Of a stretch of DNA of 36,122 nucleotides, positions 22,585 to 29,616 are shown piece after piece. The stretch is from DASZGL01 sp035938875 (GTDB lineage: Bacteria; Chloroflexota; Dormibacteria; Aeolococcales; Aeolococcaceae). Numbering within the stretch: the first letter of the stretch is position 1; each line of letters begins with the position of its first letter. The notes under the pieces are model-generated. The model searched no databases, was not told the origin of the DNA, and saw only the letters and a program-made list of their open reading frames with translations. The stretch lies in NCBI GenBank assembly GCA_035938875.1, contig DASZGL010000044.1, forward strand, positions 1-36,122, read 5' to 3'. The position numbers and the translations under genes are program-made.

Positions 22585-24123
22585 TTATCGCCCTCGTACC
22601 GGGCGGGGAAGCTGGGGGCTCGGTGACGCAGGCGAAGGGCTCCCGGGCAGACGCGCACGTGCCACCAGCGTCATGGCAGCGACGATCGCTACAACAATCA
22701 CGGCTCCAATCGACAGCGGGCTGGTCCCTCCTCGGCGCAGGACGATCCACCAGATATCCGGGACGGGCTGGGTCACATGGGTGAGAAACTCTGAGGGCAG
22801 ACCAAGGAAATCCAGGTGCGACGTCCCGTTCACGGTCCGCCACACGGTCAACGTGTGCTGAACGATGGCGGTGTGCGGCACGTCCCAGTACGTGCTCTCC
22901 ACCTCGATGTTCTGATTACGCAGCCGCTCCAGCTGCTGGAAGAAATCGACACTGATGGCGAGCAGCTGCACGAACGCCCCGGCCACAGCCGTAGCGACGA
23001 TGCCGAGTCGCGCCGGACTCACCAGCGTGCGCCATCGTTCGAGCACGGTGATCGCCGGCAGCATGGCCATGCCGATGATCGGCACCATGTAGCGTGGACC
23101 CCATGCCCAGTCGCCTGACCAGTCGTAATAGGCGGCGTAGAACAAAACGTTGGCGACGACCATTCCGGCGATGGCGAGCGCCAGTGCCCTGTGGCGGCGA
23201 AAGAAAGCGGGCGCACCCGCAGCCGCGATCAGCAGGGGAGGGGAGAAGACGAAAATGCTCTTGCCGGGGCTGAAGAGCAGGCCGGCGAGGCCACCGGCGA
23301 GATTCGCGGAGAAGGTCGGTTGGGCACCTGCCTCGAGGCTGTACCCGTTCTGCAACGGATCGCCGAACCGTACCCAGTTGTACCAGCCGGTGAAGGCCAG
23401 GGCGGCGGCGATCGGGGCGGCGAACCACACAAGACTGCGGAGCACGTTGTCGCGGCCCTGATGCCAGGTTCGCCCGACGACGTAGGCCGCGATGACGGGA
23501 AGACATATGAGAATCGGCGACCTGATGAGAACGGCGAAGCCGATTGATGCGCCACCGACCATCAGCCATCGCCAACTGTTCGCACCTACACCGCCCTTGT
23601 ACACGCTGAACACACCGAACAGGAGGAAGAATCCGGTCGGGCCCACGTCGAACGCGTCATGGGCATACGCCCACTCGATCGTCGCGAATCCAAACAGCAG
23701 GGAAAGCGCAAGGGCGGGCGCCCACCGGGCACCCAGCGCCATGGCGAAGAAGAACATCACGGTCACGCTGAGCGCAGCGAACAGCGGGTCGAGAAACGAC
23801 GCGACGAGCTCGGTGGCGCGCTGTTCGTCGGTGCGGCAGGGTACGTCATCATGCGCGCACCGGTGGGTGAGGTGTCCCACCGCGGCCGCGGGGACGAGCA
23901 GAAGCGAGTCGCCGATCCCGTACTTCGAGTAGTTCCTGCCGTCGCGGCCGGTCACGGAGCGGATGCCGAAGGGGGCGGTGTCAGACGTGGTGAAGTCGCC
24001 GTGGGCCACCAGAGACTGAGCCACGGCGAGCTCCGACCGCATGTCCTCGGTCTGCAGATGTCCGGGCGCGGTCAGCATGTAGACCAGAGCCGCGACGGCG
24101 AAGACAGCAACCCCTAGTCGCAT
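22585..24123 (-). CDS. GT-C-type multi-pass membrane glycosyltransferase
   Basis: A 512-aa membrane protein with roughly ten to twelve hydrophobic spans. The first periplasmic loop carries an acidic pair, QTEDMRSELAVAQSLV, as in GT-C enzymes that use polyprenyl-phosphate sugars. GWYNWVRFGDPLQNGY is a frequently seen motif of this superfamily (ArnT/PMT-like), as is WGPRYMVPI. The ATG at 24123 (MRLGVAVFAVAALVYM) is chosen because the first membrane span begins there; a 25-codon upstream extension is unlike a signal sequence. TACGAT ends 11 nt before it. The acceptor, whether surface glycan, lipid or protein, is not predictable. It is divergent from the secreted Ser/Gly-rich protein gene, which could be an acceptor; that link is speculation. 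Confidence 0.78.
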   Translation of the reverse strand: MRLGVAVFAVAALVYMLTAPGHLQTEDMRSELAVAQSLVAHGDFTTSDTAPFGIRSVTGRDGRNYSKYGIGDSLLLVPAAAVGHLTHRCAHDDVPCRTDEQRATELVASFLDPLFAALSVTVMFFFAMALGARWAPALALSLLFGFATIEWAYAHDAFDVGPTGFFLLFGVFSVYKGGVGANSWRWLMVGGASIGFAVLIRSPILICLPVIAAYVVGRTWHQGRDNVLRSLVWFAAPIAAALAFTGWYNWVRFGDPLQNGYSLEAGAQPTFSANLAGGLAGLLFSPGKSIFVFSPPLLIAAAGAPAFFRRHRALALAIAGMVVANVLFYAAYYDWSGDWAWGPRYMVPIIGMAMLPAITVLERWRTLVSPARLGIVATAVAGAFVQLLAISVDFFQQLERLRNQNIEVESTYWDVPHTAIVQHTLTVWRTVNGTSHLDFLGLPSEFLTHVTQPVPDIWWIVLRRGGTSPLSIGAVIVVAIVAAMTLVARARLPGSPSPASPSPQLPRPVRGR

Positions 24124-24423
24124 CAGGATTGGGCATCGTAGAACACCGCAGCGCGGTTCGGGGTACGCCGCGAGCCGCAACCAGAGCCCGCTGCGCAAGT
24201 GACGAGTGCCATGGCACTGACGCGGATTTCTACTAACCCTGCTCAGGTCCCACAGACAACGCGACTTGACGACATGACGAAACAGTCGCGTCGTGCCATG
24301 GAATCACCATGACACTGTTATGGGCTTACGTGACAGATTCGATCACCCGATGACGTCTCAAGAATCAGCGGCGGGCGATGACATCTACCGGACCGTTCCG
24401 GCTCCCAAGAGGAGAGTGGAGCA
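24124..24423. other. 300-bp divergent intergenic region
   Basis: The longest gene-free stretch in the window, between the divergent GT-C gene and the secreted-protein gene. It contains a perfect 14-bp palindrome (24205-24218), TACGAT (24140-24135, minus strand) as a possible -10 for the GT-C gene, and TTGACG (24266-24271) without a partner -10 at normal spacing. The 9-mer GTGCCATGG occurs twice (24206-24214 and 24293-24301). GGAG (24411-24414) serves the downstream gene. No small ORF with a ribosome site was seen. Confidence 0.5.
24205..24218. repeat. 14-bp perfect palindrome, possible operator
   Basis: AGTGCCATGGCACT is fully self-complementary. It lies midway between two divergent genes, and its core GTGCCATGG recurs at 24293-24301 as a half match. 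This is the pattern expected of a dimeric regulator site, but no regulator gene is adjacent. Confidence 0.45.
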
Positions 24424-25563
24424 ATGCGTCGACGAGTCCTCGTCACGACGACCATGTCCATGGCGGCCGCCGCGTCGATCGCGTTGGCCATGCCTGCAAC
24501 GGCGGCCGCGGCCGCGCCGCCGACACCACCGGCTGTGCCGGCTCCGCTGGCCGACGCGGTGCCGAACATCGTGCAGCAGATTCTCGCGGCGCTTCCCCCT
24601 GGGATCGTTCATTCGCGGCCCCCGTCGTCGCAAAGCGGGTCAGCGTCCAGCACTGCCTCTGGCGATATGTTTCGGTACGATCCGGCCGATACGTGCATCG
24701 GCTGCACCAACGCCGAGGCTGGCCCGGGAATGGCCTCATCGGGCAGCCAGGTGATCAGGGTCAACGGACAGGACATTTCCGCCGGGCAGAGCTCTGCGGG
24801 TTCATCGAACTCGGGTGACGTTGCCGCGCTGCCGGCCAATCCACTGGTCGCGCTCGTTCTTGCCGGCTGGATGGCGTCGGCCGACTCGAGCCAAACCGGA
24901 TCCGCGGCTCACGCCCAATCGTCACTGGTGAACCTCTCGCTTGCAGACGGACGAGTGGCGACGATCGGCGTCATCGAGTCGGCGAGCAACACCACTGCCA
25001 ACCCGTCGTCCTCCCAGGGCGATTCAGCGACCAATGGCGCGACCGCGAACGCGGGTCAGGGGATGCTGGTTGTCATCCTCCTCCACGCCGATGGGTCCAG
25101 TAGCGGCCACGGTGACGCCTACCTGGCCTCCGTCAACGGCACAACTTTCGGGTCCTCTGCGCAGACAGGCGGCGGTGTTGGCATAGCCGTCCCTGGTGCA
25201 GGAACCATCACCTTGCTCAAGGTCGGGGGAACGGGCGGTCAGGGTGGTGCCCAGGGCGGCACTGCCACTGACACCGGCGGCCAGTCAGGCAACAACGCCC
25301 GCGCGTTCTCAGCCTCCGGGTCGTCGAGCCCCAAAGCATGGAATAACCAATCTGGCAGTGGGGCACAGAGACCTTCGAGCATCGCGGGCGGCGGCGCTCA
25401 GGAGTCGCCGAACGCAGCCTCTGGCAGCCTGGGCTTGGGAGCGCCCAGCGCGGGTGCCGCTCTTGGGGTCGGCGGATTCATCCTTCTGGGAGTCGGCGCC
25501 GCTCTTGTCCGCGTAGCGGCGTATCGCCGGCGCTCAGGTCAACAACCTCTTCTCCAAACGTAG
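24424..25563 (+). CDS. secreted Ser/Gly/Ala-rich surface protein with C-terminal membrane anchor
   Basis: A 379-aa protein of no recognised family. It begins with a Sec signal peptide: MRRRVLVTTT, a hydrophobic Ala/Met core, then ATAAAAAPPTPPAVP, with cleavage likely near residue 30. The mature region is dominated by Ser, Gly, Ala, Asn and Thr with short repeats such as GGTGGQGGAQGGTATDTGG. One cysteine pair occurs in DTCIGCTN. The C-terminus has GLGAPSAGAALG (337-348), a membrane span to about 362 and YRRRSG (367-372). This is an LPxTG-like layout without the LPxTG motif. GGAG (24411-24414) supports the ATG. Codon use is less GC-biased than in neighbours (TCA, CAA, GGA are common). It could be a glycosylated surface or adhesion protein; the divergent GT-C gene is a candidate modifier. 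Confidence 0.68.
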   Translation: MRRRVLVTTTMSMAAAASIALAMPATAAAAAPPTPPAVPAPLADAVPNIVQQILAALPPGIVHSRPPSSQSGSASSTASGDMFRYDPADTCIGCTNAEAGPGMASSGSQVIRVNGQDISAGQSSAGSSNSGDVAALPANPLVALVLAGWMASADSSQTGSAAHAQSSLVNLSLADGRVATIGVIESASNTTANPSSSQGDSATNGATANAGQGMLVVILLHADGSSSGHGDAYLASVNGTTFGSSAQTGGGVGIAVPGAGTITLLKVGGTGGQGGAQGGTATDTGGQSGNNARAFSASGSSSPKAWNNQSGSGAQRPSSIAGGGAQESPNAASGSLGLGAPSAGAALGVGGFILLGVGAALVRVAAYRRRSGQQPLLQT

Positions 25564-25599
25564 GTAAGGGACTGAGCCACTAACGCGCGCCTCAACTCG

Positions 25600-25717
25600 T
25601 CAGCCGCGGCGGAGCCAGTCGGCGACCCTCGCCAGAGCGTCGTCGACGCCCGCCGCGGCTTCGTCCGCCATGAGCCGGGTTGGCGCTCGCTTCGATGTCG
25701 CTCAAGAGGAAGGTCAC
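25600..25717 (-). pseudogene. frameshifted remnant of a class III nucleotide cyclase N-terminus
   Basis: Reading the minus strand from GTG at 25717 gives VTFLLSDIEAS, which closely matches the VTFLFTDIEGS opening of class III adenylate/guanylate cyclases. The next expected residues, TRL, appear only after a 4-nt shift, as TRLMADEAAAGVDDALARV followed by ADWLRRG and a TGA at 25602-25600. So two frames together recreate DIEGSTRL, and then the gene ends. The metal-binding Asp of the motif is preserved but the remainder of the catalytic domain is gone. The fragment starts 28 nt beyond the 3' end of tRNA-Leu. It is a short match, so chance cannot be excluded. Confidence 0.45.
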
Positions 25718-25745
25718 GCCTTATCCTGTAACGAGATTCGCAACG

Positions 25746-25828
25746 TGCCGGGCCCGGGACTCGAACCCGGACGGGGTTGCCCCCAACGGTTTTTGAGACC
25801 GCCGCGTCTACCATTCCGCCAGCCCGGC
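25746..25828 (-). tRNA. tRNA-Leu (anticodon CAA)
   Basis: An 83-nt type II tRNA on the minus strand. The acceptor GCCGGGC pairs with GCCCGGC, followed by discriminator A. The anticodon stem GCGGT/ACCGT encloses the loop CTCAAAA, giving anticodon CAA (reads UUG). The long variable arm GGGG-GCAA-CCCC is diagnostic of Leu. The T arm is CCGGG-TTCGAGT-CCCGG. No CCA is encoded (the discriminator is followed by CGT), so CCA must be added after transcription. UUG is rare in such GC-rich genes. The gene stands alone, divergent from the ECF sigma gene. Confidence 0.95.
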
Positions 25829-25831
25829 CAG

Positions 25832-25865
25832 GTGGCACAGCTTGCCACGGAGCCGCCGCCGTGGC
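25832..25865. repeat. two overlapping inverted repeats between tRNA-Leu and the sigma gene
   Basis: GTGGCA-CAGCT-TGCCAC (25832-25848) and GCCACGG-8 nt-CCGTGGC (25844-25865) share the segment GCCAC, so only one can pair at a time in single-stranded form. They lie 4 nt upstream of the tRNA 5' end and just upstream of the sigma-gene promoter. They could be regulator sites or chance GC-rich structure. Confidence 0.35.
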
Positions 25866-25880
25866 GCACCGCCCGCTCTT

Positions 25881-25910
25881 GGAACTTCCGCGCCGGCCCC
25901 CGCGTATCCT
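25881..25910 (+). promoter_or_regulatory. ECF-type, probably autoregulated promoter of the sigma gene
   Basis: GGAACTT (25881-25887), 16 nt, then GTATCCT (25904-25910), then 6 nt to the ATG at 25917. GGAACTT is the classic -35 of SigE-type ECF sigma factors, which suggests the sigma factor drives its own gene. The box spacing also predicts a leaderless mRNA. Confidence 0.55.
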
Positions 25911-25916
25911 CGAAAG

Positions 25917-26492
25917 ATGGACGACGAGGCGCTCCTCGAGCGGGCCCGCCGAGGTGACCGCGATGCCTTCGGTCAGCTCGTGGAGCGCCACCAGGACGGG
26001 CTCTACACCATGGCACTGCGAATGTTGGGACGGCCGGAGGATGCGGCCGACGTCGTCCAGGAGACCTTTCTTCGCGCCTACGTGAACCTGCCGCGACTGC
26101 AGCCGGCGTCGGTCAGAGGCTGGCTCTTCCGCGTAGCGGTCAACGCCGGGCACGACATCCAGCGGCGTTCGGTGCGGCGACCGACGTCGGCCCTCGAGGA
26201 TTCCGAGGGCAAGATCCTCGACCTGCCCGACCCGGCGCTGGGACCCGAGGCGACGGTCGAAGCGCGCGATCGCGCTCGCGTGGTCCGCGACGCCATCCTC
26301 GCCCTGCCCATCGAGTACCGCGAGGCTGTCGTGCTTCGCGATGTCAACGAGCTGTCCTACGAGGAGATGGCGGTGGCGCTGCGCGTCCCACTGGGAACTG
26401 TGAAGTCGCGACTCAGCCGGGCACGTGCCATGCTCGCCACCGCGCTGCATGGGTCGACGGCGCTGTTCCCGGCGAGCGAGGGGCACGCCTGA
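25917..26492 (+). CDS. ECF RNA polymerase sigma factor (RpoE/SigE type)
   Basis: A 191-aa group 4 sigma factor with only regions 2 and 4. Region 2 has RARRGDRDAFGQLVERHQDG, LRMLGRPEDAADVVQETFLR and the region 2.3/2.4 stretch GWLFRVAVNAGHDIQRR. Region 4 has ALPIEYREAVVLRDVNELSY and ALRVPLGTVKSRLSRARAML, the DNA-recognition helix. It directs RNA polymerase to GGAAC-type promoters. The ATG at 25917 lies 6 nt after its own ECF-like promoter. The TGA overlaps the ATG of the anti-sigma gene (ATGA type, TGATG), so the two are made in fixed ratio. The trigger is likely envelope or secretion stress, as the partner is membrane-bound. Confidence 0.93.
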   Translation: MDDEALLERARRGDRDAFGQLVERHQDGLYTMALRMLGRPEDAADVVQETFLRAYVNLPRLQPASVRGWLFRVAVNAGHDIQRRSVRRPTSALEDSEGKILDLPDPALGPEATVEARDRARVVRDAILALPIEYREAVVLRDVNELSYEEMAVALRVPLGTVKSRLSRARAMLATALHGSTALFPASEGHA

Positions 26493-27400
26493 TGGCCCAG
26501 CACGTCGAGCGGCTCTTCTCCGAGGCGTACGACTCGATGCTCCCGGCCGCGGCGCGGGCGCGGTTCGAAGAACATCTCGCCGGCTGCGCGCAGTGTCGTG
26601 CTGCCTACGACGACTACCGGGTCGCTCTCTTCGCGGTCGCCGAGCTGCCCGCCGCGCGCATGCCGGTTGCGGTCGTCCTGCCGGCGTCGCCGCCGCAGGT
26701 GGAGATGGGCGCCATCTCGCGGTGGCGCGCGCTGCTCGCCGCGCTTCGCCAGCCCCGGGCCATGGCAGCCGCGGCGGGCTTGGCTGCTGTCGGCGTGGCT
26801 GCGGTGACCATCGCTGTTCGTGTCAATCACGGCTCGAACTCGCCGACCCTCGCGCTGGGCGGCACCTCTTCCAACACCGTGCCTGCACAGCTCTTCGCCC
26901 CCAACAACCCGAACGGTGCCGCCGCTGGCGGCGCGGTACCTCAGTGCTCTCCGAGCGCTGAGCCTGGCTCGGCACCGGTGCCTTCGAGTTTCGCCAACAG
27001 CAAGGTCGTCAACGACTCCTCGCGGCCTGGCGAGCAGCTCGTGGTGGCGACAGAAAGGCAGCGCTACGGCGCAGGCAGCACGGTCCTCGTATACGCGCGG
27101 CTGGTGACGCCACACTCGGCGGCTCCTGCGTATCTTCCCTGCGTCACCCTTCACGGGCCGCCGAGTAGCGCCGTGAGCGCAGCTCCGCAAAACGCATCCG
27201 CCGATGACTTCCTCAAAGGGATCACCGCAAGTCCCACGTCCGCGGGCGATGTGACCAGCGCGCCGTTGCTCACCGTGACCATCCCGCCGGGAACGCCGGC
27301 CGGCACGGTGCTCCACATCGTCGCCCAGATCCCCGTCAACGTCCCCTCGACGGCGGACAGCACACCTCTCGTCGCTGACCTGACGATCATCGTCACGTAG
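26492..27400 (+). CDS. membrane anti-sigma factor with zinc-binding domain
   Basis: A 302-aa partner of the sigma factor. The cytoplasmic N-terminal domain carries H28-x3-C32-x2-C35 (EEHLAGCAQCRAAYDDY), the ZAS-type zinc anti-sigma motif. A single transmembrane helix spans about 90-110 (AAAAGLAAVGVAAVTIAV). The external part of about 190 residues is Ser/Pro/Asn-rich at first (SNTVPAQLFAPNNPNG) and then a beta-rich sensor-like domain of no recognised family. It should hold the sigma factor inactive at the membrane until a signal or protease releases it. Start and stop codons overlap with the sigma gene. The stop TAG also forms the start of the -10 box of the next gene. Confidence 0.85.
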   Translation: MAQHVERLFSEAYDSMLPAAARARFEEHLAGCAQCRAAYDDYRVALFAVAELPAARMPVAVVLPASPPQVEMGAISRWRALLAALRQPRAMAAAAGLAAVGVAAVTIAVRVNHGSNSPTLALGGTSSNTVPAQLFAPNNPNGAAAGGAVPQCSPSAEPGSAPVPSSFANSKVVNDSSRPGEQLVVATERQRYGAGSTVLVYARLVTPHSAAPAYLPCVTLHGPPSSAVSAAPQNASADDFLKGITASPTSAGDVTSAPLLTVTIPPGTPAGTVLHIVAQIPVNVPSTADSTPLVADLTIIVT

Positions 27401-27403
27401 ACT
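27375..27403 (+). promoter_or_regulatory. promoter of the GH18 gene
   Basis: CTGACC (27375-27380), 17 nt, TAGACT (27398-27403), then 7 nt to the ATG at 27411. The -10 includes the stop codon of the anti-sigma gene. The arrangement predicts a leaderless transcript in addition to readthrough from the sigma operon. Confidence 0.5.
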
Positions 27404-27410
27404 GCGCGAT

Positions 27411-29015
27411 ATGCCGCGACGCGTCGCGGTCTACCTGGTGGCCGTGTGTGCTGTGGCCTGCGGGTCGGCCGCGCCAACCGCCACCGCGACGGTTTCCCTA
27501 CGTCCCACGACGGGGCTGCTCGTGGTCACCACCGGGGGCGCCGCGCTCACCGACGGCGCGAACGACGTGCCGCCGACTCTCGACCTGCGTGTGAGCGCCT
27601 CCGACCCGCTCGCCGTGCAGGACGTCTCCGCCAAGCTCGACGGCAACGGCCTCGACCTCCGCGCCGATACCACCGGCGGTCTCGTCGCCGCCACCAAGGC
27701 GATGCCGCTCGGCTCGGCGCACCATCTCGACCTGGCCGTTCCCGGCCGGGACGAGCGCACCCTCGCCTTTCACGTCGTCAGTCCGGCGCAGTGGATGGCG
27801 GCACTCCACGCCGACAGCACCCAGGCCACAGTGCTCGACATCGCCTTCGACCTGGCGCCGGACCATCCGAGCGTCGAGCGGGCCGTCCCCGGCGGCGCAA
27901 GGACCTGGGTTGACGATCGCCACCTCGAGGTGACCTGGTCGCGAGCGCCCGGCGGCAGCCTGAGCCTCGCCGAGTCGATTCCTGCGGCACGAGGCTCCCA
28001 TCTCAGCGCCGGCCCCGTCCTCGACCTCCGCGCCGTCCCCGTGGGCAGCATCCGCCGGGTCACGGCGCCCGGCCCACCGGCCCCGCCCACCGGTCCGCTG
28101 GTCATCGCCTTCAGCGTGGGCACCAGCGCCTCGCGCAACTCGGTGGCAGCCCACGCCGACCAGATCTCAGTGGTCAGTCCGACGGGATTGACCGCCGCCG
28201 CGGACGGCAGCCTCGACGGCGCCCCGGACGCGCCGACGGTGGCGTCCGCGCTGACTCACCGTCTGCCCGTCTGGCCGCTGGTGCAGAACCACGGCTTCGA
28301 CCCGGCGGCGACCTCGACGCTGCTCCACGACGCCACGGCGGTCGCCCGCCTCGTCGAGGCACTGCGCGGCGTCGCCGGGCGCGCTGGCTTCGGCGGCGTC
28401 CAGCTCGACTTCGAGGAGGTGCTCACCGCCGACAAGGACGCCCTCTCGGCACTGATCGGCAAGCTCGGTGCCGCCCTGCACAAGGACGGGCACCTGCTCG
28501 CCGTCGACGTCGTCCCGCACAAACCGGGCAGCCTCAACGTCCACTCCGCCGCCTACGACCTGCAGGCGATCGCCGCTGCCGCCGACTTGGTCACGCTGAT
28601 GGCCTACGAGGAGCACAACCCCGGCACCGTCCCGGGACCGGTCGCCGGGCTCGATTGGGACCGCCAGCTGCTCGCCGGCAGCATCCCCGACCTCGACTCG
28701 GGGCGCACCCTGCTGGGGCTGCCGCTGTACACGCGGACGTGGTCGACCACCGGCGCACCCGCCGATGCCTACGCGGCGGCGGTGGGTGACGCGCTCGGCG
28801 CACCCGGAGCCCGTGTCGACTACGACTTCAGCGGTGCCACGCCGCTGATCCACGCTGCCGCCGGAGCGGTCACCTACTTCGACGATGCCCAGAGCCTGCA
28901 GGCCAAGATGGCGCTGGTGCCCGAGGACAAGCTGACCGGCATCGCCGTGTGGCGGCTGGGCTTCGAGGACCCCGCTCTGTGGACACTCCTACCCCAGTCG
29001 GCGCCGCGCATCTAG
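27411..29015 (+). CDS. exported glycoside hydrolase family 18 (YaaH/SleL-like)
   Basis: A 534-aa exported protein. The N-terminus MPRRVAVYLVAVCAVACGS is a signal peptide and may be a lipoprotein signal with Cys17, although the -3 position is Ala and so a weak lipobox. Residues 30-200 form a beta-rich region of no clear family. The C-terminal TIM barrel has GH18 features: FGGVQLDFEEV with the DxE pair D333/E335, LVTLMAYEEHNPG, RTLLGLPLYTRTW and GIAVWRLGFEDP. This subgroup acts on N-acetylglucosamine-containing glycans such as peptidoglycan or chitin. The upstream ECF pair suggests envelope-linked control. Its TAG stop shares the palindrome CTAG with the convergent nuclease gene. Confidence 0.86.
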   Translation: MPRRVAVYLVAVCAVACGSAAPTATATVSLRPTTGLLVVTTGGAALTDGANDVPPTLDLRVSASDPLAVQDVSAKLDGNGLDLRADTTGGLVAATKAMPLGSAHHLDLAVPGRDERTLAFHVVSPAQWMAALHADSTQATVLDIAFDLAPDHPSVERAVPGGARTWVDDRHLEVTWSRAPGGSLSLAESIPAARGSHLSAGPVLDLRAVPVGSIRRVTAPGPPAPPTGPLVIAFSVGTSASRNSVAAHADQISVVSPTGLTAAADGSLDGAPDAPTVASALTHRLPVWPLVQNHGFDPAATSTLLHDATAVARLVEALRGVAGRAGFGGVQLDFEEVLTADKDALSALIGKLGAALHKDGHLLAVDVVPHKPGSLNVHSAAYDLQAIAAAADLVTLMAYEEHNPGTVPGPVAGLDWDRQLLAGSIPDLDSGRTLLGLPLYTRTWSTTGAPADAYAAAVGDALGAPGARVDYDFSGATPLIHAAAGAVTYFDDAQSLQAKMALVPEDKLTGIAVWRLGFEDPALWTLLPQSAPRI

Positions 29016-29554
29016 CTCTCCGGCGGTCGCGCCTCGCCGCCCAGGTCGGGCAGGTCCATGGAGTTGACCATCTCCCTGAAGATGGTCAGCTTCTCGTCGA
29101 CCGGCTCGTCGTCCTCGCCCTTCTCGCCGTCGCCGTCCTTCTCCGCCTCGGGGAGCACGCCGGCCTTGTCGAGCACCTCGGCGGCCACGAAGATGTTGGC
29201 GCCGACTCGCACGGCCACGGCGATGGCGTCGGACGGCCGGGCGTCGATGTCGAAGGTGCGCCCGTTGGCGCTGGCCACGATCCGCGCATAGAAGACGTCG
29301 TTGCTCAGCGAGGTGACGACGATGCGGCTGACGGTGATATCCACAGCCCCCATGACGTTGACCAGGAGGTCATGGGTGATGGGGCGCTCCGGGGTGATCC
29401 CGGTGATGCGCAGGGCGATGGCGTTGGCCTCGTTGATCCCGATCCAGATGGGCAGGTAACGCTCCGCCTCCTTCTCCTTGAGGATGACAACGTGCTGGCC
29501 GGTCGGCATGTGCACCCGGATGCTGTCGACGGTCATCTCGATGAGCTCCGGCAT
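29012..29554 (-). CDS. bifunctional nuclease (BFN/DUF151) family protein
   Basis: A 180-aa protein. It begins MPELIEMTVDSIRVHMPTGQ, then VILKEKEAERYLPIWIGINE, ITPERPITHDLLVNVM and FDIDARPSDAIAVAVRVGAN, the conserved core of the bifunctional nuclease domain (the SDAIALAVR signature appears as SDAIAVAVR). An acidic Gly/Glu/Asp linker and a short UVR-like tail (KLTIFREMVNSMDLPDLG) follow, as in many bacterial members. The family is reported to act on DNA and RNA in plants; the bacterial role is not established. The ATG at 29554 is chosen because TATCAT lies 6 nt upstream and homology starts there. It converges with the GH18 gene, sharing CTAG. Confidence 0.9.
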   Translation of the reverse strand: MPELIEMTVDSIRVHMPTGQHVVILKEKEAERYLPIWIGINEANAIALRITGITPERPITHDLLVNVMGAVDITVSRIVVTSLSNDVFYARIVASANGRTFDIDARPSDAIAVAVRVGANIFVAAEVLDKAGVLPEAEKDGDGEKGEDDEPVDEKLTIFREMVNSMDLPDLGGEARPPES

Positions 29555-29560
29555 GGCCTG

Positions 29561-29566
29561 ATGATA
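29561..29566 (-). promoter_or_regulatory. -10 element of the bifunctional nuclease gene, leaderless type
   Basis: TATCAT on the minus strand, 6 nt before ATG (29554), with no ribosome site in between. No -35 match is seen. Confidence 0.5.
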
Positions 29567-29616
29567 GCGCCGCCACCCGGCAGCTCCCGCGCCCGGAGAC
29601 GCGGTCCCGGATCGGC

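Noticed and set aside
24266..24294. Housekeeping promoter with TTGACG for the secreted-protein gene
   Set aside because: No TANNNT hexamer occurs at 16-18 nt downstream (the sequence there is CGTCGT).
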